64,000 nt of DNA, taken from NCBI RefSeq assembly GCF_030160835.1, contig NZ_BSPC01000024.1:1-64000 (forward strand), written 5' to 3'. The notes beneath the pieces were generated by a model. It saw nothing but the letters and a program-made list of their open reading frames with translations, did no database searches and had not been told where the DNA came from. The DNA comes from Labrys miyagiensis. Lineage in GTDB: Bacteria > Pseudomonadota > Alphaproteobacteria > Rhizobiales > Labraceae. The translations under genes and the position numbers were made by a program. Shown here piece after piece: positions 1-9,544 of the stretch; positions within the stretch are counted from its first letter, which is position 1; each line of letters opens with the position of its first letter.

Positions 1-3000
1 CTTCAAACATCCTGCTTCACACTCAAATCCGAAAGGTGGGATCGCAACAGCGCTTACGTCTTGAGCGCCACCGCCGCCGGTAACCGCTACGGCCGGCGTC
101 GCCGCCTCCAGCCCACGGAGGTCCTTCTTCGCCGCATGATCTGACCTGAACAGCAAGAAATAACCGGTAGGCACAAAGATCAGCGTGAGCAATGAAGCCG
201 CGGCCAGTCCCGACATCATCAATACCGCCATTGGCTGCCACAGGGCGCCACCGGCCAGCGCCATCGGCGTCAGGCCGAGAACTGTTGTCGCCGAAGTCAG
301 AATGATAGGACGCAAGCGCTTCTGAGACGCCGTTACGATTGCCTCGCACAAGCCCAAGTGCGATCGCTCGATGTCGATTTGATCGATGAGCACGATTGCG
401 TTGTTGATGATGATTCCGGCCAGGCTGATGACGCCGAGCGTGCCGAAAAACGACAACGGCTGCCCGGTCGCCCGCAGGCCATACGGAATGCCGACCAGAA
501 TCAACGGCACCGTCGCAAAGATCAGCAAGGTCCGGCGGAACGAATTGAATTGCAGGATGATCGCGATCACCATGACCACGAGAGCTGCGGGGATGCCGAC
601 CGCTAGTTTTTCGTTGGTCTCGGCGCTCGTCTGAATCTCGCCACCGATATCTACGCGGTACCCGCCAGAGAGATCCAATGCCTGCAAGCCGGGCTGAATG
701 AAATTTAGCAATTCGCCGGCTGTCAGCGAGGCGCTGCGTCCGGTCACGATGATTGCTCTTTCCTGATTTTTCCGACGAATCTTCGAAAAATCGAACCCTG
801 CCCGGAAGGTCGCAACCTGAGCAAGCGGAATGACCCTTCCATCCTTCGAAAAGGATGCATTGGTAAGACCCTCCAGGCTCTGGTTGGTTTCCGCGCCCGC
901 CCGAAGTACGATAGGGATCGTGTTGTCCTTCTCGCGATAGACCGAAACAGCGGATCCAGAAAAGTATGTCCTCAGCATCTGGGTTATATCTTCCGATGTT
1001 ATTCCCAGCTGCCGAGCCCGATCCTGGTTGATATCGATGATGACTTTGAGGCTCTTGTTGCCCCAGTCGTCGTCATTATCGCGTATGTCGGGAGCGGCCT
1101 GGAACAGCGATCGAACGCGCTCCCCCAGTGCAAGCAGGTGATTTGCCTCGGGCCCGGAGATTTCGATGTCAACGATGCCGGATTCCACCGCGCCCATGGC
1201 CAGGCGTTTGATCTTGAAGCGAGCTTCGGGGTGAGCTCCGTAGAGATATCTCCAAGCACGATCGGCCGCGCGCACGGCACCCTGATAATCCTTGGTATTG
1301 ACCAGAAAGAACGCCGCTGCCGGGTCCGGAGAAGCCGGCGTCAAGGTCAGATAGAATCGTGGCCCTCCGTCACCGATATAAAGAATGTGACTCGCGATCT
1401 CCGGGTTCTCTACTGGGTTCGCGAGCCATTTGGATACCTCCAAGGCTCTCGCCTCGGTCTCGGAGATATCGGTTCCATCCGGCATGTTCATGTAGATCAG
1501 GAACTGATTGCGTTCGCTTAGCGGAAACATCTGCTTGGACAAGGATCCAAATTGCGCGATGGACGCCGCAACCAGCACAATGCAAACGCCGATGACGACC
1601 AGCGAGAGCGGCATCACGAAGCGCAGCAGGGAGCCATAGATCGCCTGCACGCGGCTGGGCGACCCGCTCTGCACACCTGAATGAGCCGCCTTGCCAATCA
1701 ACCATACCGTCAATGCCGGAAGGATGTAGAGCGCGGCGATCCACGAGCCGGTCAGCGTGAGGGCAACCACGGCGCCGAGCGAGAATGCATATTCGCCGGA
1801 AGAACCCGACAGCAGGAATAGCGGCAGGAAGGCCGCAACGGTGGTGATCGAGGAAATAAGCAGGGGAAAGGCATATTGCTCCCCTGCCGCCAGCGCGGCC
1901 TCCTTCGCCGGTACGCCCCGCCCCACCCGACTCACGACGTCCTCGACAATTACGACGCCGTTGTCGACCAGCAGGCCGAGTGCGATGATGATCGCGGCAA
2001 TCGATACCTGCTCGAGTGCGATGCCGAAGGTGCGCATGCCGATGACTGAGAACATGACCGCAAAGGGCACGATCATCGCCGCGATCAGCCCGGCCCGCAG
2101 CCCGAGAAAGAGGATGACGAGGACGCTGACGACGAGGAAGGTCTGCCCGACGTTGGCCAGTGCGGAGTTCACTGCAACGCCGACCTGTTCTGCCTGATAT
2201 GTTGCAAAGTCGATCGCATAGCCGATGGGGAGTTCATCGAGATACCGGCTTGCGACGGCGCGAAGGGTCTTCCCGAGCTGAGTCACATCCTGGTTGGGCT
2301 GCATCACGACGCTCAGCACGACGGCAGGACGCCCATTGAAATAGATAGGCTTGACCTTTGGCGAGACGTAATCGCGCCGAACCGTCACGAGATCTGACAA
2401 CCTCACCAAGCTGTCCGTGGCGCCGACGCGCGTGAGCATGGTTTCGATGGCGCGCACGTTCGGAAAATCGCCAGACGTTTCCAGCAAGACGCGCGTGCCG
2501 TTCGCATTGATGCTCCCGGAAGGCAGGATGATGTTCTGCGCCTGGAGATCTTTGAGCAGGGTATTCAGTTGAACGCCGACCGACGCGAGTTTCTTCATGT
2601 CGATCTCCAGCCAAACGCGCTCCTCCTGCGTGCCCAGAAGTTCGATCTTGGCGACACCAGCCAAGTCATAAAGCTTCTTACGGAGGTCTTCCGCGACATC
2701 CTTCAATTCGCGATATGAGAATCCCTCGCCTGTCAGCGCTATCGTTGCAATCGAAACGTCTCCGAAGTCGCTGTTGACGAAAGGGCCGGCCGTCCCTTCC
2801 GGCAGGTCCACTTTGACGTCATCCATCTTGTCGCGCAGGCGCTGCCACGTCGCATTGACGTCGCCAACTTCGTCCTTCAGATCGACGTAAATGACCAGCG
2901 AACCTTCGGTGGCGAGGGTCCGGATGTCCTTGACCTCGGCAAGTTCCCGGATTTTGCGTTCGATCGGGATCGCGACGAAATTCTCTATACGCTCGGGCGC

Positions 3001-3165
3001 CATTCCGGCAAACGACGCAGTCACGACCGCCGTGCGGATCACCACAACCGGATCTTCCCGCTTGGGAAAATTGGGATAAAGCGCGATACCAAGCACGAGA
3101 AGGCCTGCCATGATCGCGACCGTTAATCGGGAGCGTTCGAGCCCGAAGCGCGTCAGAAAATTCAA
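1..3165 (-). CDS. RND multidrug efflux permease (AcrB/HAE-1 type), C-terminus outside window
   Basis: Inner-membrane proton-driven pump that exports drugs or hydrophobic compounds with the adjacent membrane-fusion protein and an outer-membrane channel. The frame stays open from a TTG at 3165 to base 1 (1055 codons, close to the usual 1020-1060), so only the last residues and the stop are missing. AGGAG lies 9 nt before the TTG. The N-terminus has the usual first helix followed by PNFPKREDPVV. The TM4 motif reads GLLVDNGVIVVEDVV and the TM10 motif GIIINNAIVLID. Relative to AcrB, Asp407 is kept, but Asp408 and Lys940 positions appear as Asn, which I believe is seen in a subfamily of these pumps. 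It starts 6 nt after the fusion-protein gene, so they form one operon. No outer-membrane channel gene is visible. Confidence 0.93.
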   Translation of the reverse strand, partial: MNFLTRFGLERSRLTVAIMAGLLVLGIALYPNFPKREDPVVVIRTAVVTASFAGMAPERIENFVAIPIERKIRELAEVKDIRTLATEGSLVIYVDLKDEVGDVNATWQRLRDKMDDVKVDLPEGTAGPFVNSDFGDVSIATIALTGEGFSYRELKDVAEDLRKKLYDLAGVAKIELLGTQEERVWLEIDMKKLASVGVQLNTLLKDLQAQNIILPSGSINANGTRVLLETSGDFPNVRAIETMLTRVGATDSLVRLSDLVTVRRDYVSPKVKPIYFNGRPAVVLSVVMQPNQDVTQLGKTLRAVASRYLDELPIGYAIDFATYQAEQVGVAVNSALANVGQTFLVVSVLVILFLGLRAGLIAAMIVPFAVMFSVIGMRTFGIALEQVSIAAIIIALGLLVDNGVVIVEDVVSRVGRGVPAKEAALAAGEQYAFPLLISSITTVAAFLPLFLLSGSSGEYAFSLGAVVALTLTGSWIAALYILPALTVWLIGKAAHSGVQSGSPSRVQAIYGSLLRFVMPLSLVVIGVCIVLVAASIAQFGSLSKQMFPLSERNQFLIYMNMPDGTDISETEARALEVSKWLANPVENPEIASHILYIGDGGPRFYLTLTPASPDPAAAFFLVNTKDYQGAVRAADRAWRYLYGAHPEARFKIKRLAMGAVESGIVDIEISGPEANHLLALGERVRSLFQAAPDIRDNDDDWGNKSLKVIIDINQDRARQLGITSEDITQMLRTYFSGSAVSVYREKDNTIPIVLRAGAETNQSLEGLTNASFSKDGRVIPLAQVATFRAGFDFSKIRRKNQERAIIVTGRSASLTAGELLNFIQPGLQALDLSGGYRVDIGGEIQTSAETNEKLAVGIPAALVVMVIAIILQFNSFRRTLLIFATVPLILVGIPYGLRATGQPLSFFGTLGVISLAGIIINNAIVLIDQIDIERSHLGLCEAIVTASQKRLRPIILTSATTVLGLTPMALAGGALWQPMAVLMMSGLAAASLLTLIFVPTGYFLLFRSDHAAKKDLRGLEAATPAVAVTGGGGAQDVSAVAIPPFGFECEAGCLK

Positions 3166-3171
3166 GGCCGC

Positions 3172-4284
3172 CTACTCCTGAAGCGAAAGAGGCTTTACCT
3201 TTTGGTTATCAGCCAGATACGACACCCCGGCCGAGGCGACAACGTCGCCCGCACTGATGCCATGCGTCACAACCAGATAGTTGTCGCGGATCCCGCCGAC
3301 AGTGATCTGGGTCTTCTTCACCGTCGAACTGGACCTGTCGTATAGAAAGACTGTCCCCGTACCCTGCAAATCGTTGCCGCCTTCAGGCACAAGCGCGCTC
3401 AGCGGCAACAGGAATCCCCGGCCGCCGCCAATCAGCGGTTCCTCCAAGGCGACTTCGACGGACATTCCGGGATTCAACCCGGGCACGTTGTTTTCCAGCC
3501 TGACGACGACGGGGAACGCCGAGACCTGCTCGGCCTTCGATCCGAGTTCGCTGATCTCGCCTCTCAGCGAAAGGTCGGGGAGGTCGGCGACCTTGACCTC
3601 GACCTCCTGGCCGATCCGCAGGCTCTGGAACGTCGCCGCCGGTGCCAGGAATGACATCTCGAATCGGTCGTCACTGTAGAGCGTGACGATCGACTGCCCG
3701 GCTGCGACCTGCGCGAACGACTTTATCTCGACATTAGCAATGGTGCCAGCGAAGGGAGCCAGCAGCTTGCTTCGGTCGAGATTGTGATTTGCAAGTTCGA
3801 GTTGACGGCGCGCCTGATCTAGCTGGGCCTGGGCCGTGAGCTGGTTGGCCTTCGACTGGTCGTAGATCGCCTGTGTCGTAAAGCCTTTTCTCAGAAGTTC
3901 CTGCTTGCGCTGGAAGTCCGCCTCTGCATTGGTGACCTGCGCTTCGGCCTGTTGTACGCTGGCGCCCGCCTGCTCGACTTGGGTCTGAAGTGATCGCGGA
4001 TCTATTTCCGCGAGCACATCTCCCAACTGAACTCTCTGGCCAGCCTGCAAATCAATTGCTTTCAACTGCCCAGCGATCTCGAATGAGAGTACGCTAAGGT
4101 CGGCCGGCTGCAGAATGCTTGGAAATCGGCGAACGCGACTCTCCGCCTTGGCGGATACCGTGTATGTGCGCAGTCCTCGAATGGCTTGCTCCTCGGTCTG
4201 CTCATTCTGCTTGCCGCAGCTCGGCAGCACGGATGCAACGCCGAGGGAAATCAAGAGCACCGATATGGACTTGCCCGCTTTCAC
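3172..4284 (-). CDS. RND efflux periplasmic adaptor (membrane-fusion lipoprotein)
   Basis: HlyD/AcrA-type adaptor of 370 aa that links the RND pump to the outer-membrane channel. The N-terminus is a lipoprotein signal with lipobox LPSC at about residues 20-23. Then come a split lipoyl/barrel-sandwich domain (residues about 55-90 and 175-205), an alpha-helical hairpin with many Gln, Ala and Glu residues (about 95-170), and beta-barrel and membrane-proximal domains. The start is a GTG. It is the first gene of the operon, 6 nt upstream of the pump gene. No dedicated regulator lies next to it. Confidence 0.93.
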   Translation of the reverse strand: MKAGKSISVLLISLGVASVLPSCGKQNEQTEEQAIRGLRTYTVSAKAESRVRRFPSILQPADLSVLSFEIAGQLKAIDLQAGQRVQLGDVLAEIDPRSLQTQVEQAGASVQQAEAQVTNAEADFQRKQELLRKGFTTQAIYDQSKANQLTAQAQLDQARRQLELANHNLDRSKLLAPFAGTIANVEIKSFAQVAAGQSIVTLYSDDRFEMSFLAPAATFQSLRIGQEVEVKVADLPDLSLRGEISELGSKAEQVSAFPVVVRLENNVPGLNPGMSVEVALEEPLIGGGRGFLLPLSALVPEGGNDLQGTGTVFLYDRSSSTVKKTQITVGGIRDNYLVVTHGISAGDVVASAGVSYLADNQKVKPLSLQE

Positions 4285-4336
4285 GGCCTTACCCCGTCAT
4301 GTGACCCAATTGTTGTCTAGGTCGTGCACCTCAGAA

Positions 4337-4558
4337 TTAACGATGCGGTCGCGCCGCTCTGCCTTCAGCGGATTGCGCTACAAGACTAAGCATGAGCCAC
4401 TGGGCCAGGCCCGAAACAATCGAGGCTGAGAGAACACCGAGCCGAACTTGCGCCATGAACTGCTCGCCCTCGGATGCAAGCGTGCCGATGAAGAGACTGA
4501 TGGAAAATCCCACCCCGGTCAGGATTGCGACGCCATGGAGATCAGTGTTCTGGGCCAT
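4337..4558 (-). pseudogene. nhaA 3' fragment (Na+/H+ antiporter remnant)
   Basis: A 73-residue reading frame matches the last two or three helices of NhaA, with GVAILTGVGFSISLFIG followed by a RLGVLSASIVSGL segment. NhaA is normally about 390 aa, so the N-terminal 80% is gone. An in-frame stop lies just upstream of the homology, so it cannot be part of a longer protein. It is probably non-functional. A second, more decayed nhaA scrap lies on the opposite strand near 8.0 kb. Confidence 0.7.
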
Positions 4559-4920
4559 CTTCGCATCCAGTTGGGTTCACCAGTCGGGCTAAGCAGTTTG
4601 ACGCAATGGAGAAACGATCGTGGACCGCCGGCAGGTGGCAGCGGCAAAGCGGCGGCTGTTCAGCGGCTAATTGTGACATGACCTTGCCGATTATCCAATG
4701 GCTGAGACGAAGCGCGCGGTGACCGAGAACGAGGCAATCGACCATGCCCCCGGGCCCTTGGCGGGGTGCCGTATCCAGGCTGGTAAGGTAAGGTGGAAGC
4801 AGCTGCGGCATCCATGCCTGCCGATCGCTGTTTGTGGCAGACGGGGCGGATCGGCGCGCTCGGAATTGGCGAGCCGCGGTTGCCATGAATCAGGCGCCAT
4901 AAATAGTGACGGACTCATTG
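4559..4920. other. Gene-free interval
   Basis: About 360 bases between the nhaA scrap and the end of the SulP gene. Reading frames here are short, lack convincing ribosome-binding sites and have no family signature. The DNA upstream of the nhaA scrap does not continue the NhaA reading, so the missing part was deleted rather than frameshifted. I see no gene or clear regulatory site. Confidence 0.5.
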
Positions 4921-6594
4921 CTAACCCAGATCCGTTTTCGCATGCATCTCGCTGATAATGCCGGGAAGCGCCTTCTGCAATGCATTGAAATCGCTGAAGA
5001 CGTCGGCTTCGGGAACGACGGCTGGGATCACCTGTAGCTTCTCAAGAAGATCGACATGGATCACGGAAACGCCCACTACCAACACGCGCACTCCAGCTGC
5101 GATCAGTCTGATGAGCGCATCCCTCAACGCATAGACACCTGTCTGGTCCATGTAGGAGATACGGTCCATGCGCAGAACCAGGAGCTTGCTTTGGGGAATC
5201 GCCTGACGGGCGATGTCCAGGAACTGGCTGGCGAAGCCGAAAAAGAGCGGCCCGTCGACGTGCTTGATGTAGAGCTTGTCTCGGATCGCGTTCGGAATGG
5301 TCAGTTCATCCGCCCAGGGTTCATCGGCGACCGGAGTGAGCATCGTCTCACGTGCCGCGACGTCGCTTATCTTCTTCATGAAGACGAACGACGCTATGAT
5401 GAGGCCCGCGGCCACCGCGGTGATCAGATCAGTGGCTACGGTCAGCACCAGGACAAAGAGCATCAAGAACGCATCCGACCGTGGCACCTTGAGGACATGG
5501 CTTAAGCCGCGGTAGTCAATGATGCCAATTCCGACCGCAACGAGCAGACCTGCAAGGACGGCCCGAGGAATATGCTGAACGAGGCTCGACAAGCCAAGCA
5601 GCACGGCGGCGAGGAATAGGCCATGAATCACACCCGATAGACGGCTTCTGCCGCCAGCCTCGACGTTGATGACGGTGCGCATGGTAGCGCCGGCGCCGGG
5701 AATGCCGCCGATCAGGCCGGCCGCGATATTTCCCAGGCCCTGACCAACAAGTTCGCGATTGCTGTCGTGTTGAGTGCGCGTCAGGTTGTCAGCGACAAGC
5801 GATGTTAACAGTGAGTCTATCGCTCCAAGGAATGCGAGTTCGATCGCGACGGCTAGCAGCGCCGGCAGTTGCTGAAAATCGAACGACGGCATAACGAGTC
5901 TCGGCAATCCTGACGGTATCTCGCCGATCACCGAAACATCGAGCTTCAGCAAAACCGCAAGCGCCGTCAGCACCACCAGCGCAACGAGCGAGGAAGGAAC
6001 CGCCTTGGTGAATCGCGGCAGTATCAAAACCGTCGCGATGGTCAAGGCAGATAAGGCAACGGCACCCCATACTATGTGTCCGCCCAACAGATGCAACTGA
6101 CGCAGGATCGACAAAGGATTCGAAGACGGCGGCTCCACTCCCAGCATTGGAAATATCTGCTGAACAATGATGATCACCCCAACGCCGCTCATGAAGCCTG
6201 AGATGACTGGGTAGGGAACATAGCGGATGTAGGCCCCGACCCGGAGCATCCCAAGAACAACTTGCGCCAAACCGGCAAGAACAATAATCCCGACCAAGAC
6301 AGGAAGGTTCACTTGTCCAGAAGGAAGCGTGTTCGTCGCTACAACGCCGGCCACGACCAGCGTCATCGGCCCCGTCGGACCAGTGATCTGCACAGGCGTG
6401 CCTCCAAACACCGCCGCGAAGATGCCGGTCGCAATGGCGCCGTAAAGGCCCGCCGCTGGGCCTAATCCTGAAGCTACGCCGAAAGCGAGTGCCAGTGGCA
6501 GCGCCACCACGCCTGCTGCGACGCCACCGAAAAAGTCACCGCGTCCGATCTTCCAGGACGACGCGGGGGTGCGAGGATCAGCGATTACGTTCAT
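4921..6594 (-). CDS. SulP family anion permease with STAS domain
   Basis: Inner-membrane SLC26/SulP transporter, probably for sulfate or bicarbonate, 557 aa. The start at 6594 (MNVIADP) follows AAGGAGAA by about 10 nt; an upstream ATG at 6831 only adds a non-conserved leader. The SulP core with about ten to twelve helices starts at GVVALPLALAFGVASGLGP and includes QITGPTGPMTLVVAG and GGIPGAGATMRT. A cytoplasmic STAS domain occupies about the last 120 residues, with LRMDRISYMDQTG around its anti-sigma-antagonist loop. No carbonic anhydrase gene is adjacent, so the substrate remains open. Confidence 0.93.
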   Translation of the reverse strand: MNVIADPRTPASSWKIGRGDFFGGVAAGVVALPLALAFGVASGLGPAAGLYGAIATGIFAAVFGGTPVQITGPTGPMTLVVAGVVATNTLPSGQVNLPVLVGIIVLAGLAQVVLGMLRVGAYIRYVPYPVISGFMSGVGVIIIVQQIFPMLGVEPPSSNPLSILRQLHLLGGHIVWGAVALSALTIATVLILPRFTKAVPSSLVALVVLTALAVLLKLDVSVIGEIPSGLPRLVMPSFDFQQLPALLAVAIELAFLGAIDSLLTSLVADNLTRTQHDSNRELVGQGLGNIAAGLIGGIPGAGATMRTVINVEAGGRSRLSGVIHGLFLAAVLLGLSSLVQHIPRAVLAGLLVAVGIGIIDYRGLSHVLKVPRSDAFLMLFVLVLTVATDLITAVAAGLIIASFVFMKKISDVAARETMLTPVADEPWADELTIPNAIRDKLYIKHVDGPLFFGFASQFLDIARQAIPQSKLLVLRMDRISYMDQTGVYALRDALIRLIAAGVRVLVVGVSVIHVDLLEKLQVIPAVVPEADVFSDFNALQKALPGIISEMHAKTDLG

Positions 6595-6875
6595 GGCTTG
6601 GCGTTCTCCTTCATCTCCTGACCCCTTGGCCTGCAGACGCTGGCAATCGCAAGATAGACTCGATGAACTGCATACGCCTTCTTGAAAGCCCCAAACCCCC
6701 CCAACCTTGAACTGCTTGGACGCCCCTGTGAAGTAGCGAGGCAGGGCAAGTCCCCAAACGGCGGCATCGGTCGCGACCCGCCCATCGCTTCCGGCATGAA
6801 GCGACGGAACCAACTCCGTCATCGCTGGCATCTCTGGCGCACAGCGAAGCCGTGATCATGGTCCCAGAGTTCGAG

Positions 6876-7394
6876 TCATTTGTCCGGGTCGTACGGCAGT
6901 GCGGATTTGTGTGCACAGAGACGTAATTTACCGTCATCGCACCGCCGGAACGCGAGTGTCTTTTCAACGACGATCTCTTGGCCCTCAATGCTGGTCAGGT
7001 AGAAATTCCCCATCGTGATGGCGATGTTGCCATGGATCTGGATGCCGTTCTCCGCCGCGTTGTTGTCGTAGCGAACCTTTACCCAGCGCTTCAGTGCGAA
7101 GCCTGTATCCTCTGGAAAGCTCGGGTTGCCGCCGACGAAATAAGACAGCGCGCCTTCCTTCGTGCTCCGAAAGGCGTTCGCTCCGAATGCAAGCGTCGGC
7201 TTGAAGAATACGGTGCCGTCCTTGTAGTCGTAAAGGTCGTCGATGAGCCGGCTGGCAATCTCTCTGTAGTCACCGCCGTCGCCGTAGAACTGACCTATCT
7301 TCACCAGCGCGTCGCACCACGCCGTCTGGGCGGCATTCACTTCATCCTCGGTGATTGGCCCATAATGCGACGGGTCTGCAGTCTCGTTGCCCAT
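6876..7394 (-). CDS. NTF2-like (SnoaL/DUF4440-like) protein
   Basis: Cytoplasmic protein of 172 aa with no signal peptide. The features WCDALVKIG, DLYDYKDGTVFFKPT, YFVGG and a C-terminal GKLRLCAHKSALPY fit a cone-shaped NTF2-like fold. As I recall, close relatives in databases often carry the name phosphoribosyl-AMP cyclohydrolase, but I see none of the HisI zinc-binding Cys/His pattern, so that name is unlikely to describe this protein. It is encoded upstream of and in the same direction as the SulP gene, 280 nt apart. Function unknown. Confidence 0.75.
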   Translation of the reverse strand: MGNETADPSHYGPITEDEVNAAQTAWCDALVKIGQFYGDGGDYREIASRLIDDLYDYKDGTVFFKPTLAFGANAFRSTKEGALSYFVGGNPSFPEDTGFALKRWVKVRYDNNAAENGIQIHGNIAITMGNFYLTSIEGQEIVVEKTLAFRRCDDGKLRLCAHKSALPYDPDK

Positions 7395-8332
7395 GTCCGG
7401 TTCCGTCCTGTTCTGGCATGGGCGGCTTCGATGCGCCCTGGGCCAAATTCATCAAGAGCCGCACCGTTATACTCGGAGGACGTCGTCGCGGTGTCGAAGC
7501 CCGGCTCGCCGCGATTTTCCCTTCCAGTCCTCCACCTCCGAATGAAGAGTAGGGGCCCGAGCAAGCGCGGAAACCAGGCGTTGCGCGGCCTCATGGCTGC
7601 GATGACCAATCGCGCCCTAGATCAGATGCCAACACGCAAGTGTTTCAACCCAGTGCCTTGCCTCCGTCGCAGCGTGGGTCCGGCTCGAGTCAATTATTGC
7701 CACAATAAAACTATCGGCAACCGACCACCTGTACTCTTCTTCCAATTTTTGGACAAGACAACCAAGATCGCCTGATTAGTTGTCGTCGACGGCAACGCGG
7801 CGCGGCTCCAATGCGACAGCTCTCTTTCGGCCGCCAGCCTCTTCGAGCTCAAGGAACCCACCAAACTTCGACAGTCGCGTCGAAGGATCCCCAATGTGGC
7901 AACTACGGTGTCAGCCGCTCGCGGCGGTTTCGAACTGTCCCTGTTCTGGCGGTCGCGACGGCTCCATGATCATCGTGATAACGGCGCATTTCGGTGCATC
8001 CTGGGCCGCCATCAAACCGAAGCTCTGCCGTCCGCCGCACCACATCGCGTCGGCCGCATCCTATGGCGTGGGCCCGCTGACGGGGATCGGTTTCACGATG
8101 GGCCATTTCATCGGCTCGTTGGCTTTCGCCGATCGGGCGCGAGCGACGGGGATCAGGCTCGGGGTGTTCCCGGGGTCGATCCTCTCCTGTCTTTGCGGAT
8201 ATCTGCTGCTACGCGTCTCAGGAGACCGGGAAGCAGGCAGCCGAATTCCAGCAGCGCGCCTTCGCCGAGCGACCTTTCGCGGCTGGCGAGGTGACGTGAA
8301 CGTGGCCCCAGGCTTTCAGAGCTTGCAGATAG
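7395..8332. other. Intergenic interval holding a decayed nhaA remnant
   Basis: About 940 bases without an intact gene. Apart from the nhaA scrap described separately, frames are short or composed of Arg/Pro/Ser-rich out-of-frame translation. The interval behaves like decaying sequence between two functional genes. Confidence 0.55.
7975..8223 (+). pseudogene. nhaA remnant (C-terminal helices)
   Basis: On the plus strand the reading YGVGPLTGIGFTMGHFIGSL followed by RLGVFPGSILSCLCGYLLL matches the last two helices of the NhaA Na+/H+ antiporter. The upstream part degenerates quickly and no start with a ribosome-binding site is visible. The usual FTMSLFI appears as FTMGHFI. A true protein is unlikely. 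With the fragment at 4337-4558 this is the second nhaA tail within 4 kb, in inverted orientation. Confidence 0.65.
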
Positions 8333-8545
8333 CTATTTGCGGCAGTCGGGACATTGAATCATCAGAGTGGTTTTCGCAGCATTCATAAGACCGAGATTTC
8401 CACTCACCGTCACAGTCTGTAGCTGCGCCAATGCTGGCGTCACCACATGGACCTGAACGATCGCATTTCCGATCAATCCGAGCGCGACGAGACCGAGCAG
8501 CACTTTGGTCCAGACGTCCAGCTTCACCTCAATCGTCCGTCTCAT
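8333..8545 (-). CDS. Small single-helix membrane or exported protein
   Basis: A 70-residue protein. ATG at 8545 is preceded by GGAGGGAAG at a good distance, better than the upstream in-frame start. Residues about 10-30 (VLLGLVALGLIGNAIVQ) form one membrane helix or an uncleaved signal anchor. The remainder is a short polar tail ending in a CPDC motif, a possible disulfide or metal site. I do not recognise the family. The gene stands alone. Confidence 0.55.
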   Translation of the reverse strand: MRRTIEVKLDVWTKVLLGLVALGLIGNAIVQVHVVTPALAQLQTVTVSGNLGLMNAAKTTLMIQCPDCRK

Positions 8546-8793
8546 GGTCTCTTCCCTCCGTAGGTCTATCACGCGGTCCATCTCCGACTGACGGTCGCTC
8601 GGGCATCATATGCGCGATAGGGGAAAATGCGCACGAAGCGAGAACTGGCCGCCGGTCGGGGCATTCTTAGACACGGTCCACTTTTGACCTGCCGCGGATT
8701 GGCTGTCGAAATGCACGCCGTCGTGGCGTCACTGGACAAGATTTGCAAACGGAGGGAGATTGAACTGGGAACAACCCGGCCATAGGTCCTCCT

Positions 8794-9276
8794 ATGCATC
8801 GATCATCCGGACCAGTCGCCGCCTGCGCAATCTTGCTCATAGCCCAAACCTTGTTCGCGTCCCTCCTGTTTTGGATGATCCTCCCGATCTTCCTGCAACT
8901 GATTTCAAACCCTGGCGTGCAGCAGGACATCGATCCTTTGACACAAGCGGCGATCATAGCCGGCGCCATCGCGCTTCAAGGCAGCTATTGGCTCAGATAT
9001 CGTTGGGTTACAATCCATGTGCCGTTTCGAAGCGCGCCCGTCGGGCACCTCGTGATGTTCGCCAGCCGTGTCAGTTTCTTTTTCGGCGGTGCGCTCTTTT
9101 CCGTGATCTTCTTCCGGCATGTCCCGGAATTTGATATGTTTCCCCCTCTTGGGCAGGCGATGTTGAAGTTGCTGATCGTTATGGCGATCCTGTTTGCGCT
9201 TTTCTGTTACGCCCTGGAACTGGAACGGTTCGGCAAGGCGATCGACGATCCTTCTTCAGGGCGTGCGAACACGTAG
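8794..9276 (+). CDS. Four-helix integral membrane protein of unknown function
   Basis: 160 aa with four hydrophobic segments at about residues 10-38, 48-65, 83-107 and 120-142, separated by short polar loops. That is the layout of a small integral inner-membrane protein. The start at 8794 follows a purine-rich stretch upstream of an ACCGGCC sequence, so the ribosome-binding site is not strong. I do not recognise the family. The gene ends only a few bases before the first inverted-repeat element. Confidence 0.6.
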   Translation: MHRSSGPVAACAILLIAQTLFASLLFWMILPIFLQLISNPGVQQDIDPLTQAAIIAGAIALQGSYWLRYRWVTIHVPFRSAPVGHLVMFASRVSFFFGGALFSVIFFRHVPEFDMFPPLGQAMLKLLIVMAILFALFCYALELERFGKAIDDPSSGRANT

Positions 9277-9279
9277 CCA

Positions 9280-9475
9280 GGGGTCAGAACAAGAGTAGTG
9301 CGAAATCGTACGCTAACGAAATACGCTAGAGTTTTCAGACGCTTAGGAGGAAACCAGCCTTAAGCGGCAACGGTCTCCTGAGAACCAATTATTGCCCAAA
9401 TTGTCGCATTCGTGGCCGCTTTTTCGAAACCTGTCCTCTTAACGTACGATTTTGAGCAGCTCTTGTTCCGATCCC
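9280..9475. repeat. Inverted-repeat element 1 (MITE-like, ~196 bp)
   Basis: The left end (9280-9318) and the reverse complement of the right end (9475-9438) match over about 38 bp with a handful of mismatches. Both share the outer block GGGRTCRGAACAAGAG and an inner AAATCGTACG block. The internal 120 bp has no coding potential. This is the structure of a non-autonomous transposable element or an internally deleted IS. No clean target duplication could be assigned. Confidence 0.6.
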
Positions 9476-9544
9476 AATCTGACAGGCATCTACACATGGG
9501 ATGCAGAACACCAGATGCCTGAAGGCTTCCGGTCGCTCAGGCTT

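Noticed and set aside
6876-7394. Annotation as HisI phosphoribosyl-AMP cyclohydrolase
   Set aside because: The HisI metal-binding Cys/His signature is absent and the pattern fits an NTF2-like fold.
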